DNA of 64,000 bases, taken from Naumannella halotolerans (lineage in GTDB: Bacteria > Actinomycetota > Actinomycetes > Propionibacteriales > Propionibacteriaceae). The translations under genes were made by a program, and so were the position numbers. This document shows, piece by piece, positions 26,212-34,168 of the stretch (its first letter is position 1; every line of letters starts with the position of its first letter). The notes under the pieces were generated by a model. It was not told where the DNA came from. It saw only the letters and a program-made list of their open reading frames with translations, and searched no databases. The stretch is taken from assembly GCF_004364645.1 (NCBI RefSeq), contig NZ_SOAW01000001.1:1426001-1490000 (forward strand), in the 5' to 3' direction.

Positions 26212-26856
26212 ATGGACGAGACGGTGGAGGATCCGGACGCCTACGAGCGCCCGTCACAGCGCACCCGCCTGCCGCGCGAGCAGCGACGCCAGCAGTTGCT
26301 CGAGGTCGCCGGCGCGGTCTTCTCCACCAAGGGCTACCACGCGACGGTGATGGACGACATCGCCGAGGCAGCCGGTGTCTCGAAGCCGGTGCTCTACCAG
26401 CACTTCCCCTCCAAGCTGGAGCTCTACTTCGCCCTGCTGGACAGCTCGGCCGAACAGGTGATCTCCATGATCAGCCTGGAGATGCAGTCGACCGAGGACA
26501 ATGCCGAACGGGTGACCTCGGCGATCTCGGCCTTCTTCAACTACGTCAACGACAACCAGGCTTTCCGGTTGATCTTCGAAAGCGACCTGATCCCGGACCC
26601 GCAGGTCAGCGACCGCTTCTGGCAGATGCACACCCGGCTGGCCGAGGCCGTCGGTGAGGTGATCGCGATCGACACCCGTCTGCCCGCCGAGGAGGGAAGG
26701 TTGCTCGGCGTCTCCCTGGTCGGCATGGCCCAGGTCGGTGCCCGCTACTGGGTGAACGAGGAGTCCGGGATCTCCCGGGAACGGGCGATCGAACTGCTCA
26801 GCACCCTGGCCTGGCGCGGGATCCGTGGTTTCCCGCGGGTACGCACGAGCGCCTGA
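26212..26856 (+). CDS. TetR family transcriptional regulator
   Basis: 214 residues from ATG 26212; GTG 26203 is an alternative. The N-terminal helix-turn-helix is clear: RRQQLLEVAGAVFSTKGYHATVMDDIAEAAGVSKPVLYQHFPSKLELY. The C-terminal ligand domain is of unknown specificity. Position beside moeZ and syntenic with the TetR gene next to DUF3107 in M. tuberculosis (Rv3208-Rv3208A) suggests an ancestral neighbour. Here DUF3107 is 14.6 kb away, beyond the signalling operon. It could regulate the operon that starts 128 bp downstream, but I see no convincing operator. Confidence 0.92.
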   Translation: MDETVEDPDAYERPSQRTRLPREQRRQQLLEVAGAVFSTKGYHATVMDDIAEAAGVSKPVLYQHFPSKLELYFALLDSSAEQVISMISLEMQSTEDNAERVTSAISAFFNYVNDNQAFRLIFESDLIPDPQVSDRFWQMHTRLAEAVGEVIAIDTRLPAEEGRLLGVSLVGMAQVGARYWVNEESGISRERAIELLSTLAWRGIRGFPRVRTSA

Positions 26857-26983
26857 TCTGGCTGCGGTCCGGTTCAGGACCGATACCGGTGCCCGATGAC
26901 TCCCGCGCCCACTAGATTGTCCTGCGAATGTCGGCGGCCCCCGGGGTCGGCGAGCTGGTGATCCAACCAACGGGAGGCATCCG

Positions 26984-28261
26984 ATGACGCAATACCCCGA
27001 ACAGCCCGCAGCCGCGGCCGCCGCAGCGCCGGCACCGCTGGCCCCGCCCGCCGGTATGCCGGCTGCGTCGCTGAGCCTGGAGGCACCTGCGCCGATCGCC
27101 CAGGTGGTCGAGACCCAGGCACCGAAGATGGCTCCCCCGGTCAGCGCCGAGCAGGTGCCGGTGCTGGAGGCGAAGGTCGAGGCGTTCGTCGCCGCGATCG
27201 GCCAGGCACAGCCCAAGTCGCCGGAGATGGACGCCCAGGCTGCCGCCGTCCGCTCGATGGGAGATGCCGACATCCGCCGTGCCGCCGAGACCTCCAACCG
27301 GTTGTTGAAGCGGCCGGTGAAGGAGATGGACGAAGGCGCCCTGAGCGGAAACTCCCAGGTCGGCAAGACCCTGCTCGACCTGCGGCGGACCATCGAGGAC
27401 CTCGATCCCTCGCAGGCCACCGGCACCCGCAAACTGCTCGGCATCCTGCCCTTCGGGGACAAGATCGTCGACTACTTCCGCCGATATCAGGACGCCGAGA
27501 AGCACCTCAACGGAATTCTGCACTCCTTGCAGAACGGCCGCGACGAGTTGGCCAAGGACAATGTCGCGCTGAACATGGAGAAGCAGAACCTGTGGCAGGC
27601 CATGGGCCGGCTGAACCAGTACATCTACATCGCCGAACGGCTCGATGCCCGGATCTCCGAACAGATCTCGGCACTGGAGCTGTCCGATCCCGAACGAGCC
27701 AAGACCTTGTCGGCCGATGTCTTGTTCTACGTCCGGCAGAAGCACCAGGATCTGCTCACCCAACTGGCGGTCTCGATCCAGAGCTATCTGGCGATCGACA
27801 TCATCATCAAGAACAACATCGAGTTGATGAAGGGTGTCGACCGGGCCTCCACGACCACCGTCTCGGCGCTGCGGACCGCGATCATCGTCTCCCAGGCATT
27901 GACCAACCAGGAACTGGTGCTGAACCAGATCAGTGCCCTGAACACGACCACCTCCGGCCTGATCCAGCGCACCTCCGAACAGCTCAAGATCAACTCGGCG
28001 AAGATCCATGAGGGCGCGGCCTCGGCGACCATCGGCCTGCCGCAGCTGCAGGCGGCATTCCAGAACATCTACGACACGATGGATTCGATCGACGACTTCA
28101 AGGCCCGGGCACTGGACTCGATGGGGCAGACGATCACCGTGCTGCGCCATGAGGTGGAGAAGTCCGAGGCCTATCTGGCGCGGGTCGCCCAGCACGACGA
28201 ACGGTTGGCCGCCGGTGCCCTCGATGTCGAGGGCGGCGGTCCGGACCGGAGTGGAATCTGA
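26984..28261 (+). CDS. telA: TelA/KlaA/YaaN family protein
   Basis: 425 residues with GGGAGG upstream of the ATG. After a 50-residue Ala/Pro-rich disordered start, the rest is long helices typical of the toxic-anion-resistance (TelA) family: ILPFGDKIVDYFRRYQDAEKHL, LQNGRDELAKDNVALNMEKQNLW, MGRLNQYIYIAERLD and SIQSYLAIDIIIKNNIELMKGVDRASTTTVSALRTA. The biochemical activity of the family is unknown; members were linked to tellurite and bacteriocin or antimicrobial tolerance. First gene of the ten-gene operon reaching 39978; the next gene starts four bases after its stop. A TAGATT at 26913 could be a -10, but its -35 is poor. Confidence 0.9.
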   Translation: MTQYPEQPAAAAAAAPAPLAPPAGMPAASLSLEAPAPIAQVVETQAPKMAPPVSAEQVPVLEAKVEAFVAAIGQAQPKSPEMDAQAAAVRSMGDADIRRAAETSNRLLKRPVKEMDEGALSGNSQVGKTLLDLRRTIEDLDPSQATGTRKLLGILPFGDKIVDYFRRYQDAEKHLNGILHSLQNGRDELAKDNVALNMEKQNLWQAMGRLNQYIYIAERLDARISEQISALELSDPERAKTLSADVLFYVRQKHQDLLTQLAVSIQSYLAIDIIIKNNIELMKGVDRASTTTVSALRTAIIVSQALTNQELVLNQISALNTTTSGLIQRTSEQLKINSAKIHEGAASATIGLPQLQAAFQNIYDTMDSIDDFKARALDSMGQTITVLRHEVEKSEAYLARVAQHDERLAAGALDVEGGGPDRSGI

Positions 28262-28265
28262 CTCC

Positions 28266-28811
28266 ATGGGTTTTCTGGACTGGGTCGCTCGGGTCAACGA
28301 ACGACTGGAACCGGAGACGGTGGACACCCCTGTCGTACCGACCGACGACGACATCGCGAACGCCCTGGACCGGACCGAGGAGCTGGCCCGCGACGCCCAG
28401 CTGCCGCCGCTGGTCCTGGCCCGGGTGGGTCGGGTGACCGAGTTGGTACGCGCCACGCTGCCGCGGTTGCGGAGCACCGGGCTGAACACGTCGGACTCCT
28501 ATGCCGTGATGGCCACTGCCACCGACTACCTGCCGGAGGCGCTGAACGCCTACCTGCGGTTGCCCCGGGACTGGGCGAACTCCCGCCCGGTGGAGGGGGG
28601 CAAGACCTCCCTGATGCTGCTGGTCGACCAGTTGGACCTGCTCGGTGCCACCATGGCCAAGATCCTGGACGCGGTCGCCCGGACCGATGCTGCGGCGTTG
28701 ATCGCCCACGGGCGCTTCCTCACCGAACGTTTCGGAGGCACCGCGCCCACCCGCACCGCCGAACCGGCGCGGCCCCGCAGCTCCAATCCGCTCGACCTGG
28801 AGGGACCATGA
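28266..28811 (+). CDS. XpaC-like helical partner of TelA (tentative)
   Basis: 181 residues from ATG 28266; GTG 28251, overlapping telA, is an alternative. It is all-helical by composition. The segment TDYLPEALNAYLRLP ... VDQLDLLGATMAKILDAV resembles the core of Bacillus XpaC (YLP followed by a helix and a long C-terminal helix), and xpaC is paired with the TelA homologue yaaN in Bacillus. That similarity is by eye only. The end (about residues 155-181) is Pro/Arg-rich. Its stop overlaps the AAA+ gene by four bases. Function unknown; a dedicated TelA partner is the best guess. Confidence 0.65.
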   Translation: MGFLDWVARVNERLEPETVDTPVVPTDDDIANALDRTEELARDAQLPPLVLARVGRVTELVRATLPRLRSTGLNTSDSYAVMATATDYLPEALNAYLRLPRDWANSRPVEGGKTSLMLLVDQLDLLGATMAKILDAVARTDAAALIAHGRFLTERFGGTAPTRTAEPARPRSSNPLDLEGP

Positions 28812-30619
28812 CCGACGACCCCGGCCATACCGATACCGATGCCGGAGCAGGGGCCGATTCCCCGGCTCTGCCGGATCTGGCCTCGGCGATCGCCGAGGCC
28901 GCCACAGTGGCCGGATCGGCCGGTCTGCCCAGCGCAGCGGCCCGCACCGAGGCGAGCCGACTGGCGGCCACCGTCGCCGAACCGTCGGCCGAGGCCTTCG
29001 AGGAGTGGGCACGGGAGACCGGCAGCCCGGTCGACGCAGACGTCTTCCTCTCCGCGGCCCGCCGGGGGCGGCGCTGGCGGGGTGCCCCGACCACCTTGTT
29101 GGACCAGTTGATCGCCGCCCGTTCCCCGCTGGCAGGCAGCTACGCCCGGGCCCTGGCGCAGGTGTGCATCGTCGCGGCGGGCCTGGGTACGCCGAACCAG
29201 CGCACTCTCGGCAATGCCTCGGCCGCGGCAGCGGCGCAACTGGCCGCGGTCGCTGCCAGCGACCGGCTGCACGACCCGCAGCACTCCCCGGCAGCGCCGT
29301 CGGATCCGATCACCGGTGAAGCCGCCGGTGCCGGGTCGCTCGCCGCAGAGGAATCTCCGGTCCGCGCATTCGCCCGCCGGGCACCGGCGCTGCTGACCGA
29401 GATGTTGGCCCGGATCGGCCGGCCGCAGCCGCATCCGACCCCGATCGGCAGTGGCTCCTGGTTGGACCTGGACAGCGATCTGCCACTCACCCCGGGCGCC
29501 TTCGACCTGACCGGAACCCGAGCCGCCGAGCCGGCCCCGGTGAGTGGGTCCGTCACTTCGGCCCCGCCGGCCCCGGACACCCAGCAGGTGGCCGCCGGCG
29601 ATGACCCGGCCGACGACACCCGGGCGACCCGGGACCGAGCGGCAGGTACCCCGGAACCCGCCTCCGAGACCGCCGAGGCCGAGGCGGATCCGCGCACGGT
29701 CGAGGAGCTGCTCGCCGAGTTGGACGAACTGGTCGGACTCAACACGGTGAAGGCGGAGATCCATCGGCAGGCCGCGGTGCTGCGGGTCGAGGGCCTGCGC
29801 GCCGAGGCCGGGTTGAACCAGCCCACGATCACCCGGCACCTGGTCTTCGTCGGCAACCCCGGCACCGGCAAGACCACCGTCGCCCGGCTGGTCGCCGGGA
29901 TCTACAAGGCCCTCGGGCTGCTCAGCAAGGGACACCTGGTGGAGGTCGACCGTTCCGAACTGGTCGCCGGTTATCTCGGGCAGACCGCCATCAAGACCGC
30001 CGAGGTGGTCGAATCGGCCGCCGGTGGGGTGTTGTTCATCGACGAGGCCTATTCGCTGACCGGTGACCAGTACGGCCAGGAGGCGGTCGACACCTTGGTG
30101 AAGGAGATGGAGGACCGCCGCGACGACCTGGTCGTGATCGTCGCCGGTTACCCGATGCCGATGGCGGTCTTCGTCGGGCAGAACCCCGGCCTGGCCAGCC
30201 GTTTCCGTACCACCATCGACTTTGTCGACTACACCGATGCCGAACTGGTGCAGATCTTCGGCCTGCTGGCCGAGGGTGCCGACTACGATCTGGCGCCGGA
30301 GACCTCCGAGGCGTTCGCGGCGCTGGTGGCTGCCCAGCAGCGGGGACCGACCTTCGGCAACGCCCGCTTCGCCCGGAACTGCCTGGAGGCGGCGATCGGC
30401 CGCCATGCCTGGCGGCTGCGGGATGTGGAGTCGCCCTCGGTGCAGGACCTGCGATTGCTGCTCCCTGAGGATCTGGACCTGGACAGCCCCGGCGACGAGG
30501 CGGTCACCGTCCCCAGCGAACTGGTTCCCGAGGTCGAGGTGGTACCGGAGATCGACCTGGTCGACTTCGACTCCCCGACCCCGGCGGTCGGTGCCACGAC
30601 CGAGAAGGACCAGGTATGA
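28808..30619 (+). CDS. AAA+ ATPase, CbxX/CfqX (EccA-like) type
   Basis: 603 residues. Residues 1-190 are Ala-rich and probably helical, and 190-300 are Pro/Ala/Glu-rich and probably disordered. The AAA+ module starts at LLAELDELVGLNTVKAEI (about 302), with Walker A GNPGTGKTTV (349-358), SELVAGYLGQTAIKT (pore-loop region), Walker B VLFIDEAYSLT and RFRTTIDFVDYT after it. The lid ends with FGNARFARNCLEAAIGRHA. This CbxX/CfqX class includes RuBisCO activases and EccA of type VII secretion. No ESX component is nearby, so the substrate is probably a protein of this operon. Overlaps both neighbours by four bases. Confidence 0.9.
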   Translation: MTDDPGHTDTDAGAGADSPALPDLASAIAEAATVAGSAGLPSAAARTEASRLAATVAEPSAEAFEEWARETGSPVDADVFLSAARRGRRWRGAPTTLLDQLIAARSPLAGSYARALAQVCIVAAGLGTPNQRTLGNASAAAAAQLAAVAASDRLHDPQHSPAAPSDPITGEAAGAGSLAAEESPVRAFARRAPALLTEMLARIGRPQPHPTPIGSGSWLDLDSDLPLTPGAFDLTGTRAAEPAPVSGSVTSAPPAPDTQQVAAGDDPADDTRATRDRAAGTPEPASETAEAEADPRTVEELLAELDELVGLNTVKAEIHRQAAVLRVEGLRAEAGLNQPTITRHLVFVGNPGTGKTTVARLVAGIYKALGLLSKGHLVEVDRSELVAGYLGQTAIKTAEVVESAAGGVLFIDEAYSLTGDQYGQEAVDTLVKEMEDRRDDLVVIVAGYPMPMAVFVGQNPGLASRFRTTIDFVDYTDAELVQIFGLLAEGADYDLAPETSEAFAALVAAQQRGPTFGNARFARNCLEAAIGRHAWRLRDVESPSVQDLRLLLPEDLDLDSPGDEAVTVPSELVPEVEVVPEIDLVDFDSPTPAVGATTEKDQV

Positions 30620-31989
30620 GCCAATTCCCGTCCCCCGACCCGCGTGGGCTGCCCGCACCCGGCCCGGCCGGCCCAGCAGCCGGACCCGCCACCGCAACTG
30701 CACCCGCGCCCCGGCAGAGGCAGGCGCCACCGGCCGGTCAGGATGCCGCCACCGAGGCGGCCCGGGCCAACCCACCGACGGCCCGGAAACCGGCACTGAG
30801 CACACCTGCCTGGCTCCGCCGGGTGCTGGTGATCGCCGTCACCGCCTGTGCGGTACTGGCCGTCGCCTCGACCGGCCTGTTGGCCTCGGACCGATCCTCG
30901 GTCACCGCCCTGCAGGCCAATGTCACCCAGTTGCTGCGCATCCAGTCGATCCAGGCGAGCCTGCTCGACGCCGATGTCGCTGCCACCAATGCCTTCCTCG
31001 GCACCGGCGCCGACGATGCCGCACAGCTCGCCATCTACGATGCGGCGATGGCGCGGGCAAGTGCCGAGATCGTCACCGCCGGCCGCGCCCAGCCGGCCGA
31101 TGCCGAGGCCCTCGCGGCCCTCAACCAGCAGGTGGTGCTCTACGCCGAGGCGATCGAGGCCGCCCGGGTGAACAACCGGCAGGGCTTCCAGGTCGGTACC
31201 GCCTACCTCTCCGACGGCAGCGACGCCCTGCGGACGGAGACGATGCCGATCATCCAGCGCCTGCTGGAGGCCAACAACGACCGGATCGACGCCGAGATCT
31301 CCAACCTCGGCGGTCTCGGCCTGGTGCTGGCGATCCTCGCCCTGGCGGCCCCGGTGACCATGGTGGTCCTGTGGATCCGGCTGGCCCGGCGCTTCCGCCG
31401 CTACGTCAACGTACCGTTCGCCGCCGCCACGGTGGCCGCGACCATGGCAGCGGTCACCCTCCTCGCCTCGGTCGGCGCCTCGATGGCCATGGCCCGCGAA
31501 CTGGCCGACCACGAGGTCGGTGCGCTCAGCCAGGTGTCATCGGCCAAGGGCGCGGCCGCCGATGCCAAGAGCTACGAGTCCTTGCGGCTGATCGAGCAGT
31601 CCGCCCGGGACTCCCACGAGGAGTCCTGGGCCGCCTCGGCCGAGGAGGTCGAGTCGCACCTGACCGGTGAGGCGCAGGCCTTGCAGGCACCGTGGCAGGA
31701 CTACGTGGCAGCCCACCAGGCGATCGTGGAGGCCGACACCGGCGGTGACTGGTCGGCTGCGGTGGAGATCGCCACCACCGGTCAGGACAGTGGGAGCAAT
31801 GCCCTGTTCGGCCGGTTCATCGACGCGGCGAACGCCCTGGTCGACGAACTGTCGGTACGTGTCGATGCCGAGCTCTCGGCCTCTGCCACCTGGCTCGGGG
31901 TGGCCGCCGTGCTCACCGGACTGCTCGGGGTCACCGCAGCCGTACTGGCTGCGGTGGGTGTCAACCAGCGGATGAAGGAGTTCGTGTGA
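30616..31989 (+). CDS. glnX: GlnX-like membrane protein, likely signal transmitter for GlnH
   Basis: 457 residues. A Pro/Ala-rich cytoplasmic tail (1-65) precedes four predicted membrane helices at about 69-91, 232-254, 266-291 and 424-448. Between them are two helical extracytoplasmic domains of about 140 and 130 residues, resembling the paired sensor-like loops of GlnX. In mycobacteria glnX-glnH-pknG is an operon in which GlnH binds aspartate/glutamate-type ligands outside and GlnX relays this to PknG. The same trio occurs here in the same orientation, with one extra gene between glnH and pknG. Assignment rests on topology and context rather than motifs. Confidence 0.78.
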   Translation: MSQFPSPDPRGLPAPGPAGPAAGPATATAPAPRQRQAPPAGQDAATEAARANPPTARKPALSTPAWLRRVLVIAVTACAVLAVASTGLLASDRSSVTALQANVTQLLRIQSIQASLLDADVAATNAFLGTGADDAAQLAIYDAAMARASAEIVTAGRAQPADAEALAALNQQVVLYAEAIEAARVNNRQGFQVGTAYLSDGSDALRTETMPIIQRLLEANNDRIDAEISNLGGLGLVLAILALAAPVTMVVLWIRLARRFRRYVNVPFAAATVAATMAAVTLLASVGASMAMARELADHEVGALSQVSSAKGAAADAKSYESLRLIEQSARDSHEESWAASAEEVESHLTGEAQALQAPWQDYVAAHQAIVEADTGGDWSAAVEIATTGQDSGSNALFGRFIDAANALVDELSVRVDAELSASATWLGVAAVLTGLLGVTAAVLAAVGVNQRMKEFV

Positions 31990-32978
31990 GGACCTCGGTG
32001 CTCCATCGTCGTACCGGTCGCAGATCACCGGTCTGGGCTGTGCTGCTGGCCGCACTGGCCCTGCTGTTCACCGCCTGCACCGCCAGCTATGCACCGACCG
32101 AACTGCCGCCGACCGCGCCCAGTGAGGAACCCGCGGTGCCCCCGGCCGGTGGCTCGACCTGCCCCGATGCCCTGCGCAGCTACGCCCCCTCCGGTGACCT
32201 GCCCACCCCCGGGGAGATGCCGAGCGGGTCGACCATGGCCGAGATCGCCGACCGCGGCCGACTGATCGTCGGGGTCTCCTCCGACACCCGGTTGCTCGGG
32301 GCGAGGAACCGGGAGACCGGGCAGATCGAGGGCTTCGACACCGATCTCGCCCGGGACATCGCCGAGGCCATCTTCGACGACCCCGATGCCATCGAGCTAC
32401 GGGTGATCACGGCCAGCCAGCGGATCCCGCTGCTGGCCGACGGCGAGGTCGACCTGGTCGTCCGCAACTTCACCATCAACTGCGACCGCTGGGAGGAGAT
32501 CGCGTTCAGCGCCGAGTACTACCGCGCGGGGACGAAGATCCTCGCCGGTCAGTACGCGAACATCTCCGGCCTGGCAGACCTCGCCGACCGGCGCGTCTGC
32601 ATGCCCAGCGGAACCACCCAGGCCGCCCTGCTCGCAGAACAGGCACCCTCGGCGATCCCGGTCTACGCTGCCAACCACACCCAGTGCCTGCGGCTGTTCC
32701 AGACCGACCAGGCCGACGCGATCATCGGCGACGACGCCGTCCTCGCCGGGCTGGCCAGCCAGGATCCGAATGCGGAGGTGATGGACACCGACCCGATCAC
32801 GCCCGAGCCCTACGGGGTGGGAGTGAATGCCGAGAACGACGACCTGGTCCGGTTCGTCAACGCGGTGCTGGCCGAGCGTGCCGAGGACGGCAGGTGGCAG
32901 GACAGCTACGACCGCTGGCTGGCCGAATACCTCGGCCCGGCCTCACCACCCGAGCCCGAGTACGGCAGGTCGGAATGA
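31986..32978 (+). CDS. glnH: GlnH-like amino-acid-binding lipoprotein
   Basis: 330 residues from a GTG overlapping the glnX stop. The lipoprotein signal peptide ends in LLFTAC with lipid-anchored C31. The mature part is a solute-binding protein family 3 domain: GRLIVGVSSDTRLLGARN, IEGFDTDLARDIAEAIF, ITASQRIPLLADGEVDLVVRNFTI, VCMPSGTTQAALL and DAIIGDDAVLAGL. Three further cysteines may form a disulfide. There is no ABC permease or ATPase gene nearby, which favours a sensor role with GlnX over import. Likely ligands are acidic amino acids or glutamine by family analogy. Confidence 0.9.
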   Translation: MRTSVLHRRTGRRSPVWAVLLAALALLFTACTASYAPTELPPTAPSEEPAVPPAGGSTCPDALRSYAPSGDLPTPGEMPSGSTMAEIADRGRLIVGVSSDTRLLGARNRETGQIEGFDTDLARDIAEAIFDDPDAIELRVITASQRIPLLADGEVDLVVRNFTINCDRWEEIAFSAEYYRAGTKILAGQYANISGLADLADRRVCMPSGTTQAALLAEQAPSAIPVYAANHTQCLRLFQTDQADAIIGDDAVLAGLASQDPNAEVMDTDPITPEPYGVGVNAENDDLVRFVNAVLAERAEDGRWQDSYDRWLAEYLGPASPPEPEYGRSE

Positions 32979-34168
32979 ACCCGCAGGCTCCCGTACCCCC
33001 AGGTGCACTCGGCCGCCCGGCCGAGCCCGCCCAGTTGCAGCAGTACCTGAGCGCGATGATCAGCTGGTGTACCGATCGGAAGACCGAGCTCGACGCCCTC
33101 GACGAGGCGGTCCTGGCCGAGGACGCGGAGACCCGTACCGCGCTGACCAAGGACATGATGTTGTCCCTGGCGCTGTGGCAGGCGGTCGCGGACCGGCTCG
33201 ACCTGCTGGAGGCCACCTGGGACTCCGGCAGGGTCGGCCGGGTCGAGCTGGAACGGTTGTCGTCGTTGATCTGGGGCCGTTTGGACGCCACCTTGGACCC
33301 GGCGCTGATCGCCGGTGCTGGCCGCGACGACGACCGGGGCACCGGCAACGGCCTGGCCGTCTCCCTGCCCGAGGCCTGCCGACTCTCCGACGCGCTGGCC
33401 GCCCAGTTGCGGGCACGGCTGGCCGATGACCCCCAGGTGGACCGCCTGCGCCACCGCCTGCGCGACCTGCGGGCCCAGCTCGAGCGGATCCGGGACCAGA
33501 TCGCCTGGGAGCCCGCCGAGCTGCAGGCCGCACCCACCCGGGAACTGGCCGCACTGCAGTTGCGCACCGATGACCTGTTCAGCCGTTCCGAGCGTGGCGC
33601 GGACATCGGCGGGATGATCGGTCCGGTCGAGATCGAGGCCGCCCGGATGGAGCGTGACCTGATCGTCGGCGGCGCCGAGCGCCGGGCGGGGCGGGCGCTG
33701 GTCGAACAGGCAGAGGAGCTGCGCGCCGATCTGCTCGACCGGTCCGCCGCCTTGGCGCAGTTGATCGAGCAGACGGTACGCCGGGTGCAGCCGGCGCCGA
33801 AGTACGCACTGCCCGATGTCACCGCCCTCGGCCCGCCGCCGGCAGGCAAACCCGAAGTCACCGCCTACCTGTCCCGGCTGGAGCAGGTGAGCGCGGCGAT
33901 GCAGGTCGTGCAGCATGCCTACAGCCAGGCACTCGGGGAGCACACCAAACTGCGCAGCGACCTGGCGTCGGTGCAGCGTCGTGCCGCCTCGATCGGGGTG
34001 GCCGAGGACCCGACGCTGCTCACCCTGACCGATCTCGCCGAGGAACTGCTGACCTGCAGCCCCTGCCCCCTGCCGCTGACCGGCCGGGTGATCGAGGCCG
34101 GTCGCGAGGCTCTCGTGTGGCGTTCCAACCAGAACCCTGTCAGCTCGGATTCAGGAGCCGTGTCATGA
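32975..34168 (+). CDS. Cytoplasmic coiled-coil protein of the PknG operon, function unknown
   Basis: 397 residues from an ATG overlapping the glnH stop. I do not recognise a domain. The sequence is charged and helical, with heptad-like stretches (VDRLRHRLRDLRAQLERIRDQ and the region after MERDLIVGGAERR), no signal peptide and no membrane helix. A short CSPC near the C-terminus is its only cysteine pair. The N-terminal 100 residues (LQQYLSAMISWCTDRKTELDALDEAVLAE) look like a helical bundle. Placement between glnH and pknG, coupled to both, suggests a scaffold or adaptor between the membrane sensor and the kinase (inference). Confidence 0.8.
   Translation: MNPQAPVPPGALGRPAEPAQLQQYLSAMISWCTDRKTELDALDEAVLAEDAETRTALTKDMMLSLALWQAVADRLDLLEATWDSGRVGRVELERLSSLIWGRLDATLDPALIAGAGRDDDRGTGNGLAVSLPEACRLSDALAAQLRARLADDPQVDRLRHRLRDLRAQLERIRDQIAWEPAELQAAPTRELAALQLRTDDLFSRSERGADIGGMIGPVEIEAARMERDLIVGGAERRAGRALVEQAEELRADLLDRSAALAQLIEQTVRRVQPAPKYALPDVTALGPPPAGKPEVTAYLSRLEQVSAAMQVVQHAYSQALGEHTKLRSDLASVQRRAASIGVAEDPTLLTLTDLAEELLTCSPCPLPLTGRVIEAGREALVWRSNQNPVSSDSGAVS

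Noticed and set aside
28808-30619. AAA+ protein as part of a type VII (ESX) secretion locus
   Set aside because: The EccA-like fold is present but there are no EccB-E, WXG100, PE or PPE genes nearby.
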